The notes under the pieces are model-generated. The model searched no databases. It worked only from the letters and a program-made list of their open reading frames with translations, and was not told the DNA's origin. From Albidovulum denitrificans (GTDB lineage Bacteria > Pseudomonadota > Alphaproteobacteria > Rhodobacterales > Rhodobacteraceae): a DNA stretch of 64,000 nt. Location: the NCBI RefSeq assembly GCF_002973535.1, contig NZ_PVEP01000001.1, positions 682,001-746,000 of the forward strand. Reading direction: 5' to 3'. A program made the position numbers and the translations under genes. Below are positions 56,377 to 64,000 of the stretch, piece by piece (within the stretch, counting starts at the first letter, position 1; each line of letters starts with the position of its first letter).

Positions 56377-56978
56377 TTTGCCACCCGCGCGCGATGCTCT
56401 GCCTCACTCAGGTGATAGGCGGGGGAGATGAATTCCTCTGCCCGGCTGATCCAGCCGCCCTTGCCGCCATCGCGGCGGCGCGCGTATTTGCGGCTGGCGG
56501 GGCGCGCGTCGGCCAGCGCGTAGTAGTAGTTCCGCCGCGCGATCCCGTAGGCATCGGCGAACAGCCCCGGATCGACGCGGGCCGCCTCTTTGGCCGCCGC
56601 ACAGGTCCTTGGCCCAAGCGCGCCATCGACGGCAAGGCCATGGCCCATCTGGTTCAAGAGCCGTTGCAGGATGCGCACCGCGTTGGCGCCTGCGTTGACA
56701 TACATGTCGAAGACCGAGGGCTGCACCGCCTCCGGCAGGCCACCGATGCCGGTTTCGTCAAAGAAATGGCGGACATAGATTTCCGCCGCCTTCTCCGGCG
56801 TCAGCCTGCGCAGGTCGGCCCCGCTCACCCGCCCGTCGCCGGTCAGATCGACGCCCAGACGTTGCAGCGTGTTCAGCGTGACGCCATGCTTCGTCGCCCC
56901 GCCCGGATCGTCGGGGTCGTTCACATAGCCGCCCTCGCGGGCGACGATTTCCTTGGCGATGTCGATGACGCTTTGCAT
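56367..56978 (-). CDS. Holin-associated N-acetylmuramidase (glycoside hydrolase 108 type)
   Basis: A 203-residue peptidoglycan hydrolase. The N-terminal lysozyme-like domain has the catalytic glutamate in VAREGGYVNDPDDPGGATKH, the EGGY...DPGGxTxxG signature of family 108, and GVTLNTLQRLGVDLTGDGRV. The C-terminal half (VFDMYVNAGANAVRILQRLL, GHGLAVDGALGPRTCAAAKE) is the peptidoglycan-binding type 3 domain. No signal peptide is visible, so export would need the overlapping holin-like partner. The start at 56978 is chosen because the family begins there. It lies 43 bp after ccmE, inside the ccm operon. Confidence 0.88.
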   Translation of the reverse strand: MQSVIDIAKEIVAREGGYVNDPDDPGGATKHGVTLNTLQRLGVDLTGDGRVSGADLRRLTPEKAAEIYVRHFFDETGIGGLPEAVQPSVFDMYVNAGANAVRILQRLLNQMGHGLAVDGALGPRTCAAAKEAARVDPGLFADAYGIARRNYYYALADARPASRKYARRRDGGKGGWISRAEEFISPAYHLSEAEHRARVAKWG

Positions 56979-57021
56979 GGCCCCGGTCCCTGATTGCGGG
57001 GCCAAGGCTCATCCGAATTGG

Positions 57022-57480
57022 TTAATTCGTTGCGGGGGCATCGTTCGGATCGACATACATGCCCTGATCCTTCAGCGCGTCGATCACTTCCTTGGGCATG
57101 TAGGTTTCGTCATGCTTGGCGAGAATCTCGGTCGCGACGAAGGTGCCGTCGATATATTTTCCGGTCGCCACGACGCCCTCATTCTCGCCGAACAGATCCG
57201 GCAAGACGCCGGTATAGCTGACCGGGATCGTGGCGTTGGTGTCGGTGACCTTGAAGGTGATCTCCGCCCCCTGCCCGCGCACCAGGCTGCCCTCCTCGAC
57301 CAGACCGCCGATGCGGAAGGTTTCGTTCGGGGCCGGGGCCTTTTCGGCCACTTCGGTGGGCGAGCGGAAATATTGCAGCGCGTTCGGCGCGGCAAGGTAG
57401 AAGGCCGCGAAACTTGCCCCCATCGCCACGAAGGCAAGGATGATGATCTGGATACGGCGCTGTTTTTTCAGACCTTTCAT
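57022..57480 (-). CDS. ccmE: Cytochrome c maturation heme chaperone CcmE
   Basis: A 152-residue periplasmic heme chaperone. One membrane anchor (IQIIILAFVAMGASFAAFYL) follows a basic N-terminus. An OB-fold contains FRIGGLVEEGSLVRGQGAEI and ITFKVTDTNATIPVSYTGVL. The covalent heme-binding histidine is in ILAKHDETYMPKEV (HxxxY). It starts 7 bp after argC and passes heme to CcmF, whose gene lies beyond the muramidase/holin pair. Confidence 0.96.
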   Translation of the reverse strand: MKGLKKQRRIQIIILAFVAMGASFAAFYLAAPNALQYFRSPTEVAEKAPAPNETFRIGGLVEEGSLVRGQGAEITFKVTDTNATIPVSYTGVLPDLFGENEGVVATGKYIDGTFVATEILAKHDETYMPKEVIDALKDQGMYVDPNDAPATN

Positions 57481-57487
57481 GTGATCC

Positions 57488-58516
57488 TCACGGGAAGACG
57501 GGGGCCAGCATCAGCCCCGCCGTTTCATCAAGGCCCAGCATCAGGTTGGCGTTCTGCACCGCCTGACCGGAGGAGCCCTTGTTGAGGTTGTCAAGCGCGG
57601 CGACGACCAGCGCCCGGCCGGGCTTGCGGTCGCCGATGACGCCGATCTGGCAGAAGTTCGACCCGGCCACCGCCCCCGTCCCCGGCGCCTGACCGAAGGG
57701 CAGGACGTTCAGGAACGGCTCATCCGCATAGCGCGCCGCAAGGGCCGCGTGGATCGCGGTCGCATCGCCCCGGACGTAGCAAGAGGCAAGGATGCCGCGC
57801 GACATTGGCACAAGATGGGGGGTGAACATGATCTCGACCTTGCGGCCCGCGATAAGGCTGAACTCCTGATCGAATTCTCCCAGATGGCGGTGCTTGCCGC
57901 CTTGACTATAGCCAAGGACGTCGGTCTGCCGCTCGGTAAACAGCATGTTTTCCTTGAGCGACCGCCCGGCACCGGAAATCCCGTTCTTCAGGTCGCAGAT
58001 GATGTCGTCGAGGTCGATCAGCCCGGCCTCGATCAGCGGGCGCAGCGCGAATTGCACGGTCGCGGCGTTGCAGCCGGTTCCGGCGACCAGCCGCGCGGTG
58101 CGAATGTCGTCGCGGTAGAACTCGGTCAGGCCGTAAACCGCCTCTTTCTGCAAATCGACCGCGACATGGGGCGCGCCGTACCATTTTTCATAAGCCGCCG
58201 GGTCGCGGAGGCGGAAATCGGCGCCCAGATCGACAACCTTCACCGTTTTCGGCAGGTCGCGCACAAGCGCCTGGCTCAGCCCATGGGGCAGCGCCGCGAA
58301 GACAAGGTCGATGGCGGAAAAGTCGATCGCCTCGATCGTGGTCAGGGTCGGAAGGGTCAGGTGGCGCAGATGCGGAAAGACCGCGGCCATCTCCATCCCG
58401 GCCTTGCGGTCGGCGGAAAGGGCCGCGATCTCCATCCCCGGATGGGTCGCGATCAGGCGGACGAGTTCGGCGCCGGTATAGCCCGAAGCGCCCAGAATCG
58501 CGATTTTCTTGCCCAT
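57488..58516 (-). CDS. argC: N-acetyl-gamma-glutamyl-phosphate reductase
   Basis: A 342-residue NADPH-dependent reductase of arginine synthesis, type 1. The Rossmann motif is [20 protein letters not shown]. The catalytic cysteine is in [20 protein letters not shown] near residue 150, and the conserved His in [22 protein letters not shown]. The start at 58516 gives the family N-terminus (MGKKIAILG). It overlaps no gene but leads into ccmE with a 7-bp gap, so arginine and cytochrome c genes share a transcript. Confidence 0.97.
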   Translation of the reverse strand: MGKKIAILGASGYTGAELVRLIATHPGMEIAALSADRKAGMEMAAVFPHLRHLTLPTLTTIEAIDFSAIDLVFAALPHGLSQALVRDLPKTVKVVDLGADFRLRDPAAYEKWYGAPHVAVDLQKEAVYGLTEFYRDDIRTARLVAGTGCNAATVQFALRPLIEAGLIDLDDIICDLKNGISGAGRSLKENMLFTERQTDVLGYSQGGKHRHLGEFDQEFSLIAGRKVEIMFTPHLVPMSRGILASCYVRGDATAIHAALAARYADEPFLNVLPFGQAPGTGAVAGSNFCQIGVIGDRKPGRALVVAALDNLNKGSSGQAVQNANLMLGLDETAGLMLAPVFP

Positions 58517-58627
58517 GACCTGTCTCCCGCGCGGTGTCACCGGGGGTCATGTCGCGCGGGCGCGCGAGAATCAACCCAAATCTGCGTTAGCAGGCCGGGC
58601 TGCGGCGCGAGGTCTCAGGCCCGCGCC

Positions 58628-59224
58628 TCAGGCGGCGCGGCGCGCCCTGCGCCGCCAGGAGACCGCGCCAACCCCGCCAAGACCGGCCAGCAACAGCGCC
58701 GCCGAGGCCGGCAGCGGCACCGGCGCAGGGGCATTGCCCGGAATGCTGATCGAATAGCTCACCGGCGATCCCAGCGCCAGGGCGAGGCTGACGAAGAGCG
58801 AGCCGTTGAACGAGGAATCGAGGTTGAAGCTGAGCGTCTGGGTGGTCGAGGAGAAGAACCCGAAATCGTAGATCGAGAACGCCCCCGCGAGGGTACCGTC
58901 GGTCGAGGTGGTGAAGGGCTGCGTCGAATAGCGCAGCGTCCCGGAACTGATGAAGAAGCTGCCGACACTCGGCGAGGTGAAGGTCACCGACACAGTCTGC
59001 GCCCCGGCGGCAAGCCCGTTGAATTCTACGAAATCGAGATCGCCGACGCTGGTCGCGCCGTCCACCGTCTCATATCCGTTACCAATGACGGTGGGGGCAG
59101 CATAATCGTTGCTGAAATCACCCAGGCTGCCCTCATTGATGGTCGCCGCGCCCGACGGTGCGGACATGAGGACGACAGTCACGGAAGAAGCCGCCATGGC
59201 TTTGATAAAGTTATAAAAAACCAT
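58628..59224 (-). CDS. VPLPA-CTERM exosortase substrate, secreted
   Basis: A 198-residue secreted protein. Residues 1-27 look like a signal peptide (FIKAMAASSVTVVLMSAPSG then AA). The mature part is Ser/Thr/Gly/Phe-rich and beta-prone, poor in charge (SVSVTFTSPSVGSFFISSGT-like stretches). The C-terminus PVPLPASAALLLAGLGGVGA followed by an arginine cluster is a textbook VPLPA-CTERM signal, processed by an XrtD-type exosortase. AAAGG lies before the ATG. It shares a 224-bp upstream region with the divergent DUF2852 gene. Surface or biofilm-matrix location is inferred. Confidence 0.85.
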   Translation of the reverse strand: MVFYNFIKAMAASSVTVVLMSAPSGAATINEGSLGDFSNDYAAPTVIGNGYETVDGATSVGDLDFVEFNGLAAGAQTVSVTFTSPSVGSFFISSGTLRYSTQPFTTSTDGTLAGAFSIYDFGFFSSTTQTLSFNLDSSFNGSLFVSLALALGSPVSYSISIPGNAPAPVPLPASAALLLAGLGGVGAVSWRRRARRAA

Positions 59225-59351
59225 TACTCAACCTTTCAGTATCTCGGTTTCCACGGTTAAACTAGAAGGCAATCGTGGACAGAAAATGAAGAGATTGTGG
59301 CAACCGGACCGAAATCTGCCCCCCACCCCGCACAACCAGCCGCGCGAAAAA

Positions 59352-59429
59352 ATGTAAATTTCTTTTACATGAACCCTTGACCCGGCCCCGGTGAATACCG
59401 ATCTCCTGTCATGTGAAACGCATTCACAT
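59352..59429. promoter_or_regulatory. Paired 19-bp inverted repeats upstream of the DUF2852 gene
   Basis: Two inverted repeats of identical 7-5-7 geometry: ATGTAAA-N5-TTTACAT at 59352-59370 and ATGTGAA-N5-TTCACAT at 59411-59429, 59 bp apart start to start. A TTGACC at 59377-59382 lies between them and could be a -35, which would put the second repeat at the start point. The consensus ATGTRAA-N5-TTYACAT suggests one regulator binding both. Regulator unknown. Confidence 0.65.
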
Positions 59430-59448
59430 ATACAAACGGAGGTTTTCA

Positions 59449-59892
59449 ATGTCCACCATCGCTGCCTGGCCGTCACGGGCGGAAATGTGGCTCGACCAGC
59501 GCGGCAAGGGCGCGTGGATCGCGGCCATGGTTCTCGGCTTCATCTTCTTCTGGCCCGTCGGCCTCGCCCTTCTTGCCTATATGATCTGGAGCAAACGCAT
59601 GTTTTCGAAATGTCAGGGCCGTCTGGCCCATCACGACCGCCACGCTGAGATGAACCAGATGCGGATGCGCCGCTACGGGTTCCGCCCCTCGGGCAACTCG
59701 GCCTTCGACGCCTACAAGGCCGACACGCTTGACCGGCTTGAGAGCGAGCAGGACGAATTCGAAGCCTTCCTGAAGCGCCTGCGGGACAGCAAGGACAAGG
59801 CGGAATTCGACGAATACATGGACGAACGCGCCCGTGCCGCGAAATCCGAAGGCCATGAGGAAGGCCCCGAACCCGGCCGCGGCGCCTACTGA
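59449..59892 (+). CDS. DUF2852 domain membrane protein
   Basis: A 147-residue protein of the DUF2852 family. It begins MSTIAAWPSRAEMWLDQRGK, then one or two spans (AWIAAMVLGFIFFWPVGLAL followed by LAYMIWSK), then a charged part with RYGFRPSGNSAFDAYKADTL and DRLESEQDEFEAFLKRLRDS, which is the conserved segment of the family. Function unknown. GGAGG lies 7 bp before the ATG at 59449. Two matching inverted repeats upstream indicate specific regulation. A terminator follows. Confidence 0.85.
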   Translation: MSTIAAWPSRAEMWLDQRGKGAWIAAMVLGFIFFWPVGLALLAYMIWSKRMFSKCQGRLAHHDRHAEMNQMRMRRYGFRPSGNSAFDAYKADTLDRLESEQDEFEAFLKRLRDSKDKAEFDEYMDERARAAKSEGHEEGPEPGRGAY

Positions 59893-59913
59893 TCGCCCGC
59901 ACCCACCCGATGC

Positions 59914-59938
59914 AAGGACCGGCCGACCGCCGGTCCTT
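59914..59938 (+). terminator. Intrinsic terminator after the DUF2852 gene
   Basis: Stem AAGGACCGG/CCGGTCCTT with a seven-base loop, then TGCC. The T-run is short, so efficiency may be moderate. Confidence 0.65.
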
Positions 59939-60062
59939 TGCCATGTGACCGCCATCTTCCTGCCCCGCCGCGCGGGGTAACTCCGCTCTTGGCTGATTCA
60001 GTTCGGCTTGCTAACGTCCGCCTGTCACGATCCTGTAACCGAAGACCGATCAACGCGCCGCA

Positions 60063-60899
60063 ATGCGTCACACGCTTCCCATAGCGCCCCAGTTCTATGT
60101 GACGGCCCCACAACCCTGCCCCTATCTTGACGGGCGGTCGGAGCGGAAGCTGTTCACGGCCCTTCAGGGCGACAATGCCGAGCGGCTGAACGACGCGCTG
60201 TCCAAGCAGGGCTTCCGGCGGTCGCAGAACGTGCTTTACCGGCCCTCCTGCGCGGAATGCAACGCCTGCCTGTCGGCCCGTATCCGGGTGGCGGACTTTC
60301 AGCCGAACAAAAGCCAGCGCCGGACGCTGAAAAAGAACGCCTACCTGCGCCGCGACGCGACCAGCCCCTGGGCGACCGAGGATCAGTACGGCCTGTTCCG
60401 CCGCTACCTCGACAGCCGTCACGCCGATGGCGGCATGGCCGACATGGACATCTTCGAATTCGCCGCGATGATCGAGGAGACGCCGGTCAAAAGCCGCGTC
60501 GTCGAATATTCCGCGGCGCCCGAACCCGGCCAGATGCGCCGCACCCTGACCGCCGTCTGCCTGACCGATGTCCTCGATGACGGGCTGAGCATGGTCTACA
60601 GCTTTTACGACCCCGACAGGATCGGCGACAGCCTGGGGACCTATATCATCCTCGATCATGTAGAGATCGCGCGGAAGGCGGGGCTGCCTTACGTCTATCT
60701 TGGCTATTGGGTGCCGGGCAGCCGCAAGATGGGTTACAAGGCGGGCTTCGACGCGCTTGAGATCTACAAGAACGGCCGCTGGCAGGACATCGGCAACCCC
60801 GCCGACCACAGCGCCGAGACCCATCCCCTGTCCGTCGACCCCATCGCCGAACAGGTCGCCCGCATCGCGCTGCCCGACACCCGTCCCTCGCGCGGATGA
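60063..60899 (+). CDS. bpt: Aspartate/glutamate leucyltransferase
   Basis: A 278-residue leucyl/arginyl-tRNA--protein transferase of the Bpt type, which adds Leu to N-terminal Asp or Glu and marks proteins for the ClpAP N-end pathway. The N-terminal domain has [20 protein letters not shown] and the cysteine pair in [20 protein letters not shown]. The C-terminal GNAT-like domain has [20 protein letters not shown] and [20 protein letters not shown]. It overlaps the VOC gene by ATGA. Confidence 0.95.
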   Translation: MRHTLPIAPQFYVTAPQPCPYLDGRSERKLFTALQGDNAERLNDALSKQGFRRSQNVLYRPSCAECNACLSARIRVADFQPNKSQRRTLKKNAYLRRDATSPWATEDQYGLFRRYLDSRHADGGMADMDIFEFAAMIEETPVKSRVVEYSAAPEPGQMRRTLTAVCLTDVLDDGLSMVYSFYDPDRIGDSLGTYIILDHVEIARKAGLPYVYLGYWVPGSRKMGYKAGFDALEIYKNGRWQDIGNPADHSAETHPLSVDPIAEQVARIALPDTRPSRG

Positions 60900-61348
60900 C
60901 AGGCCCGCAACAGTCGCTTTTCGCGCTGACCCTTGTCGTGCCGGAGTATGAGGCCGCGCTGGCCTTCTATGTCAGGACGCTTGGCTTTCGCGTGCTTGAG
61001 GATGTGGATCAGGGGACCAAGCGCTGGATCCGCATCGCGCCGCCCGGCCCCGGGAATGGCGCCTCGCTTGTCCTTGGCCGGGCGACAGGCGCACAGCAGC
61101 GTGCAGCGGTGGGGGCGCAAAGCGGCGGGCGGGTGTTCCTGTTCCTTGAAACCGACGATTTCGCCCGCGACCATGCCGCGATGCTGGCCGCCGGTGTCAG
61201 TTTCGAAGAGGCGCCCCGGCACGAAAGCTACGGCATCGTCGCGGTCTGGCGCGACCCTTTCGGCAACCGCTGGGACCTCTTGCAGCGGCATGACGCTGCG
61301 GCAGGCTGCCCCGGTGGCCCGCAAACGTCAACTGAACGGTTGAACTGA
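60896..61348 (+). CDS. VOC (glyoxalase-like) family protein
   Basis: A 150-residue vicinal-oxygen-chelate fold protein with one pair of beta-alpha-beta-beta-beta units: [20 protein letters not shown] then [13 protein letters not shown], and [20 protein letters not shown] then [19 protein letters not shown]. Such proteins act as lyases, dioxygenases or resistance proteins; metal ligands cannot be fixed here. It is coupled to bpt by an ATGA overlap and ends 69 bp before the TRAP genes. Confidence 0.88.
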   Translation: MTGPQQSLFALTLVVPEYEAALAFYVRTLGFRVLEDVDQGTKRWIRIAPPGPGNGASLVLGRATGAQQRAAVGAQSGGRVFLFLETDDFARDHAAMLAAGVSFEEAPRHESYGIVAVWRDPFGNRWDLLQRHDAAAGCPGGPQTSTERLN

Positions 61349-61417
61349 CGCCGCGATCCGGGCCACCATGGCCGGAAAACAGGTCCGGTCGAATCCGGCG
61401 CGACAAGGGGATTCCTC

Positions 61418-62005
61418 ATGCAAATGTTCCTGGCGCTGTCCCGCGCCATCGACTGGATCAATGAGTCGATCGGCAAGGCCGTCGGCTGGCTGATCCTGAT
61501 CTCGATCTTCGTCAGTGCCGGCAATGCCGTGATCCGCAAGATCGCGCCCGCCTATTCGTCGAACGCCTGGCTTGAGCTGCAATGGTATCTCTACGGCGCC
61601 GCCTTCATGATGGCCGCCGCCTATACGCTGAAGCAGAACGAACATATCCGCATCGACATCCTTTACGGCATGTGGTCGCGCAAGACGCAGCACCGGATCG
61701 ACCTGTTCGGGCATGTCTTCTTCCTCTTGCCCTTCGTCACGCTGATGGTCTGGCTGCTGATCCCCTATGTGACCAAGTCCTTCCATTCGGGAGAGCATTC
61801 GTCGAACTCCGGCGGGTTGATCCTCTGGCCCGCCAAGGCGCTTCTGCTGATCGGTTTCGGTCAGCTTCTGGCACAGGCATTCTCCGAGATCGTCAAGAAG
61901 ATCGCCGTCATGCGCGGGCTGATCGAGGACCCGACACCCTTCGTCTCATCGCATCATGCGGCCGAGATCGAGGCCGAAGATCTGGCGGGCGAGGTGAAGA
62001 AATGA
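61418..62005 (+). CDS. TRAP transporter small permease (DctQ-like)
   Basis: A 195-residue inner-membrane protein with four spans, beginning FLALSRAIDWINESIGKAVG, then WLILISIFVSAGNAVIRKIA, WLELQWYLYGAAFMMAAAYT with the conserved E/W, then LKQNEHIRIDILYGM, typical of DctQ proteins of the mannitol/chloroaromatic TRAP group. It pairs with the large permease, whose ATG overlaps its stop. AAGGGG lies upstream of the start. No periplasmic binding protein gene is visible up to the window end. Confidence 0.92.
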   Translation: MQMFLALSRAIDWINESIGKAVGWLILISIFVSAGNAVIRKIAPAYSSNAWLELQWYLYGAAFMMAAAYTLKQNEHIRIDILYGMWSRKTQHRIDLFGHVFFLLPFVTLMVWLLIPYVTKSFHSGEHSSNSGGLILWPAKALLLIGFGQLLAQAFSEIVKKIAVMRGLIEDPTPFVSSHHAAEIEAEDLAGEVKK

Positions 62006-63921
62006 TGGAATTCATCGCGCTGAACATGGCGCCGATCATGTTCGCCTCGCTGGTGGTCTTCCTCCTGCTGGGCTATCCGGTTGCCTTCTCGCTGGCTGCC
62101 AACGGGCTTTTGTTCTTCATCATCGGCGTCGAACTCGCGCCCCTGTCGAACGGCACGATCACGCTTGACTGGCCCTTGCTTGGCACCTTGCCAAACCGGG
62201 AATGGGGGGTCTTGTCGAACGAGACATTGCTGGCCATCCCCTTCTTCACCTTCATGGGGATCGTGCTGGAACGATCCGGCATGGCCGAGGATCTTCTCGA
62301 CACCATCGGGCAGTTGTTCGGCCCGGTGCGCGGCGGGCTTGCCTATGCGGTCATCATCGTCGGCGCGCTGCTGGCGGCGACCACGGGCGTCGTCGCGGCG
62401 AGCGTTATCGCGATGGGCCTGATCTCCCTGCCGATCATGCTGCGCTACGGCTATGACCGGCGGGTGGCAACCGGGGCCATCGCGGCGTCAGGCACGCTGG
62501 CGCAGATCATTCCGCCCTCGCTTGTCCTCATCATCCTGGCCGACCAGCTTGGCCGGTCGGTGGGCGATATGTACAAGGCCGCGCTGATCCCCGGCCTCGT
62601 GCTGACCGGCATCTACATGGGCTATATCTTCGTCGTCTCGATCCTGCGCCCGTCATGGGTGCCGGCCCTGCCGAAAGAGGCGCGCACGCTGGGCTCGGGC
62701 GTGATGTCGCTTTTCGTCGCGCTGGCGATCACGCTGGCGGCAGGCTACGGGTTCTACCGCTGGCTTGAGCCGACCCAGGGCGCGGATGCCGACATTCTGG
62801 CCGCCGCGCTGGCGGTGATCCTGATCTACGCCCTTGCCGTGGCCGACAAGGCGCTGAACACCAACGTCATGTCGCGGCTGGCCCAACAGGTCGTCATCGT
62901 CCTGATCCCGCCACTCGCGCTGATCTTCCTTGTCCTCGGCACCATCTTCCTTGGCATCGCGACGCCGACCGAGGGCGGCGCCATGGGCGCGGTGGGCGCG
63001 CTCTTGCTCGCCGCCGTCAAGCGGCGGCTGAACCTTGACGTGATCCGTCAGGCGCTGGCCTCCACCACGCGGCTTTCGGCCTTCGTCATGTTCATCCTGC
63101 TTGGCGCGCGGGTCTTTTCGCTGACCTTCTACGGCGTCAACGGGCATCTCTGGGTCGAACACCTGCTGACCTCGCTGCCCGGCGGCGAATACGGCTTCCT
63201 CATCGTCGTGTCGCTTCTGGTCTTCGTGCTGGCCTTCTTCCTCGACTTCTTCGAACTGGCCTTCATCATCGTTCCCCTGCTGGCCCCGGCGGCCGAGACG
63301 CTGGGCATCGACCTGATCTGGTTCGGCATCATCCTGGGCGTGAACATGCAAACCAGCTTCATGCACCCGCCCTTCGGCTTCGCGCTGTTCTACCTGCGCT
63401 CGGTCGCGCCGCGCGCGCCCTATACCGACAAGGTCACGGGGGCCGAGATGGCGCCGGTCACGACGGGTCAGATCTACTGGGGCGCGGTGCCCTTCGTCGG
63501 CATCCAGATCGTGATGATCGCTCTGGTGATCCTCTTCCCGCAGATGGTCATGCACTACAAGGGGCCGCCGGTGGACACCTCGAACGTGACCTTCACCATC
63601 CCCTCGGCAGGCGGTCTTGGCGGCGGCCTGGGCGGCCTCGGCGGCCTGACCCCGCCGGGCGGCGGCGATCAGGGCGGTGGCCTTGGCGGCGGTCTGGGTG
63701 GTGGTCTGGGCGGCGGCCTTGGTGGCGATCTGGGCGGGGCGCCCAACTTCGGCACCACCCCGGCCCCGGCGGACGGCACCCCCGCCCCCGGCGCCACGGA
63801 CCTGAGCCAGCCACCCAGCTTCGGCGCCCCCTCCGGCACGGAAGCCCCCCAACCGGCGGTCCCCGACCTGAGCCAGCCGCCCAGCTTCGGCGCACCGGCA
63901 ACAGGCGGCGCGGACAACTGA
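62002..63921 (+). CDS. TRAP transporter large permease (DctM-like) with glycine-rich tail
   Basis: A 639-residue DctM-type permease with 12 or more spans, driving uptake of organic acids with Na+ or H+. Landmarks are LLGYPVAFSLAANGLLFFII, ALLAATTGVVAASVIAMGLI, SGTLAQIIPPSLVLIILADQ, TEGGAMGAVGALLLAAVKRR and NMQTSFMHPPFGFALFYLRS. The core ends near residue 520. A tail of about 115 residues follows: a (GGLGGG)n stretch, then a twice-repeated DLSQPPSFGAP motif. Such a tail is not part of canonical DctM proteins. It overlaps the small permease gene by 4 bases. Confidence 0.92.
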   Translation: MMEFIALNMAPIMFASLVVFLLLGYPVAFSLAANGLLFFIIGVELAPLSNGTITLDWPLLGTLPNREWGVLSNETLLAIPFFTFMGIVLERSGMAEDLLDTIGQLFGPVRGGLAYAVIIVGALLAATTGVVAASVIAMGLISLPIMLRYGYDRRVATGAIAASGTLAQIIPPSLVLIILADQLGRSVGDMYKAALIPGLVLTGIYMGYIFVVSILRPSWVPALPKEARTLGSGVMSLFVALAITLAAGYGFYRWLEPTQGADADILAAALAVILIYALAVADKALNTNVMSRLAQQVVIVLIPPLALIFLVLGTIFLGIATPTEGGAMGAVGALLLAAVKRRLNLDVIRQALASTTRLSAFVMFILLGARVFSLTFYGVNGHLWVEHLLTSLPGGEYGFLIVVSLLVFVLAFFLDFFELAFIIVPLLAPAAETLGIDLIWFGIILGVNMQTSFMHPPFGFALFYLRSVAPRAPYTDKVTGAEMAPVTTGQIYWGAVPFVGIQIVMIALVILFPQMVMHYKGPPVDTSNVTFTIPSAGGLGGGLGGLGGLTPPGGGDQGGGLGGGLGGGLGGGLGGDLGGAPNFGTTPAPADGTPAPGATDLSQPPSFGAPSGTEAPQPAVPDLSQPPSFGAPATGGADN

Positions 63922-63935
63922 TCGGGCAAGACAGG

Positions 63936-63963
63936 AACGGCGGCCCTTGGGGCCGCCGTTTCA
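63936..63963 (+). terminator. Terminator after the TRAP genes
   Basis: A 10-bp stem AACGGCGGCC/GGCCGCCGTT with a five-base loop followed by TCAT, 14 bp after the stop of the large permease gene. The T-run is short. Confidence 0.65.
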
Positions 63964-64000
63964 TATCAGCAGATCGCCCGCGCGGGACGCGCAGCCCATA
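63961..64000 (-). CDS. Possible C-terminal end of a minus-strand gene (cut by window edge)
   Basis: The last 40 bases could encode a C-terminus ending ...GCASRAGDLLI-stop on the minus strand, placed just behind the hairpin at 63936-63960. The piece is too short to identify or to tell from chance. Confidence 0.2.
   Translation of the reverse strand, partial: MGCASRAGDLLI

Noticed and set aside
53341-56415. A 1024-codon plus-strand frame
   Set aside because: It runs antisense across ccmH, ccmF and the holin gene; composition is that of a shadow frame.
55882-56978. Prophage remnant
   Set aside because: Only a muramidase and a holin-like gene are present, locked into the ccm operon by overlaps; no capsid, integrase or attachment sites.
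59352-59429. PpsR/CrtJ binding sites (TGT-N12-ACA)
   Set aside because: Both repeats have N11 between TGT and ACA, and no photosynthesis genes are in the window.
63600-63730. Periodic repeats that might be a CRISPR array
   Set aside because: The period is short and in frame, and encodes Gly-Leu-Gly units with no spacers.

Overview
This 64 kb window is high-GC chromosomal DNA from an alphaproteobacterium, almost certainly of the order Rhodobacterales (Rhodobacter/Roseobacter relatives). The assignment rests on family content and gene order recalled from that group, not on a search: a GAAC-N7-GAAC type LexA box, trpG-trpD-trpC-moaC-moeA-lexA-comEC-gltX-gltA in one block, the DUF2849/CysI/CysH/DUF934 sulfite-reduction operon with an Lrp-type regulator, argC-ccmE-holin/muramidase-ccmF-ccmH, and two proteins with VPLPA-type C-terminal sorting tails. 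Nearly all of the window is ordinary chromosome with tightly packed, often ATGA-overlapping genes. No prophage, integron, transposase or CRISPR array is present.

Layout. 1-2.6 kb: CoA-transferase (cut by the window edge) and a Gfo/Idh oxidoreductase behind twin LacI-type operators, a histidine phosphatase, and a tRNA-Val(CAC). 2.8-8.4 kb: a putative exosortase substrate, lon with a heat-shock-like promoter, two divergent LuxR-type proteins (one without a DNA-binding domain), tgt. 8.7-14.1 kb: sufT-like gene, a SatD-like/DUF3307 pair behind three tandem palindromes, an IscA-like protein, TfoX-N protein, tpiA, a DMT exporter, a cytochrome P450. 14.2-18.9 kb: Lrp regulator and the assimilatory sulfate-reduction operon, then ferredoxin-NADP reductase. 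18.9-21.9 kb: a leaderless small protein on a self-palindrome, an SRPBCC protein, an Ala-rich anchored protein, infC starting at ATA, rlmJ. 22-28.7 kb: a CO-dehydrogenase-type (Cox) maturation set (MoxR, CoxE-like VWA, XdhC/CoxF, molybdopterin-binding protein) with OmpA and DUF1203 genes inserted and no structural oxidase genes. 28.8-30.5 kb: two small-molecule transporters. 30.5-37.4 kb: a glycan-type cluster of three glycosyltransferases and two paralogous serine-hydrolase-like proteins, one of which has lost its nucleophile. 37.5-53.3 kb: YibQ-type divergent deacetylase, trp/moa/lexA block, comEC, gltX, gltA, an EF-G paralogue, an enoyl-CoA hydratase. 53.4-58.5 kb: cytochrome c maturation genes with a muramidase/holin pair inside, argC. 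58.6-64 kb: a second VPLPA-CTERM protein, DUF2852 protein, bpt, VOC protein and TRAP permeases with an odd glycine-rich tail.

The most interesting signals are: a 93-bp nested palindromic element present three times at identical length, which supplies the last codons and stop codons of neighbouring genes; a second intergenic repeat family in four copies; the glycosyltransferase/hydrolase cluster with its pseudoenzyme and a glycosyltransferase fusion carrying a degenerate first domain; the HTH-less LuxR partner; and several well-formed but unassigned operators (SatD-like gene, the 85-residue protein at 18.9 kb, DUF2852 gene). No intergenic stretch exceeds about 300 bases.
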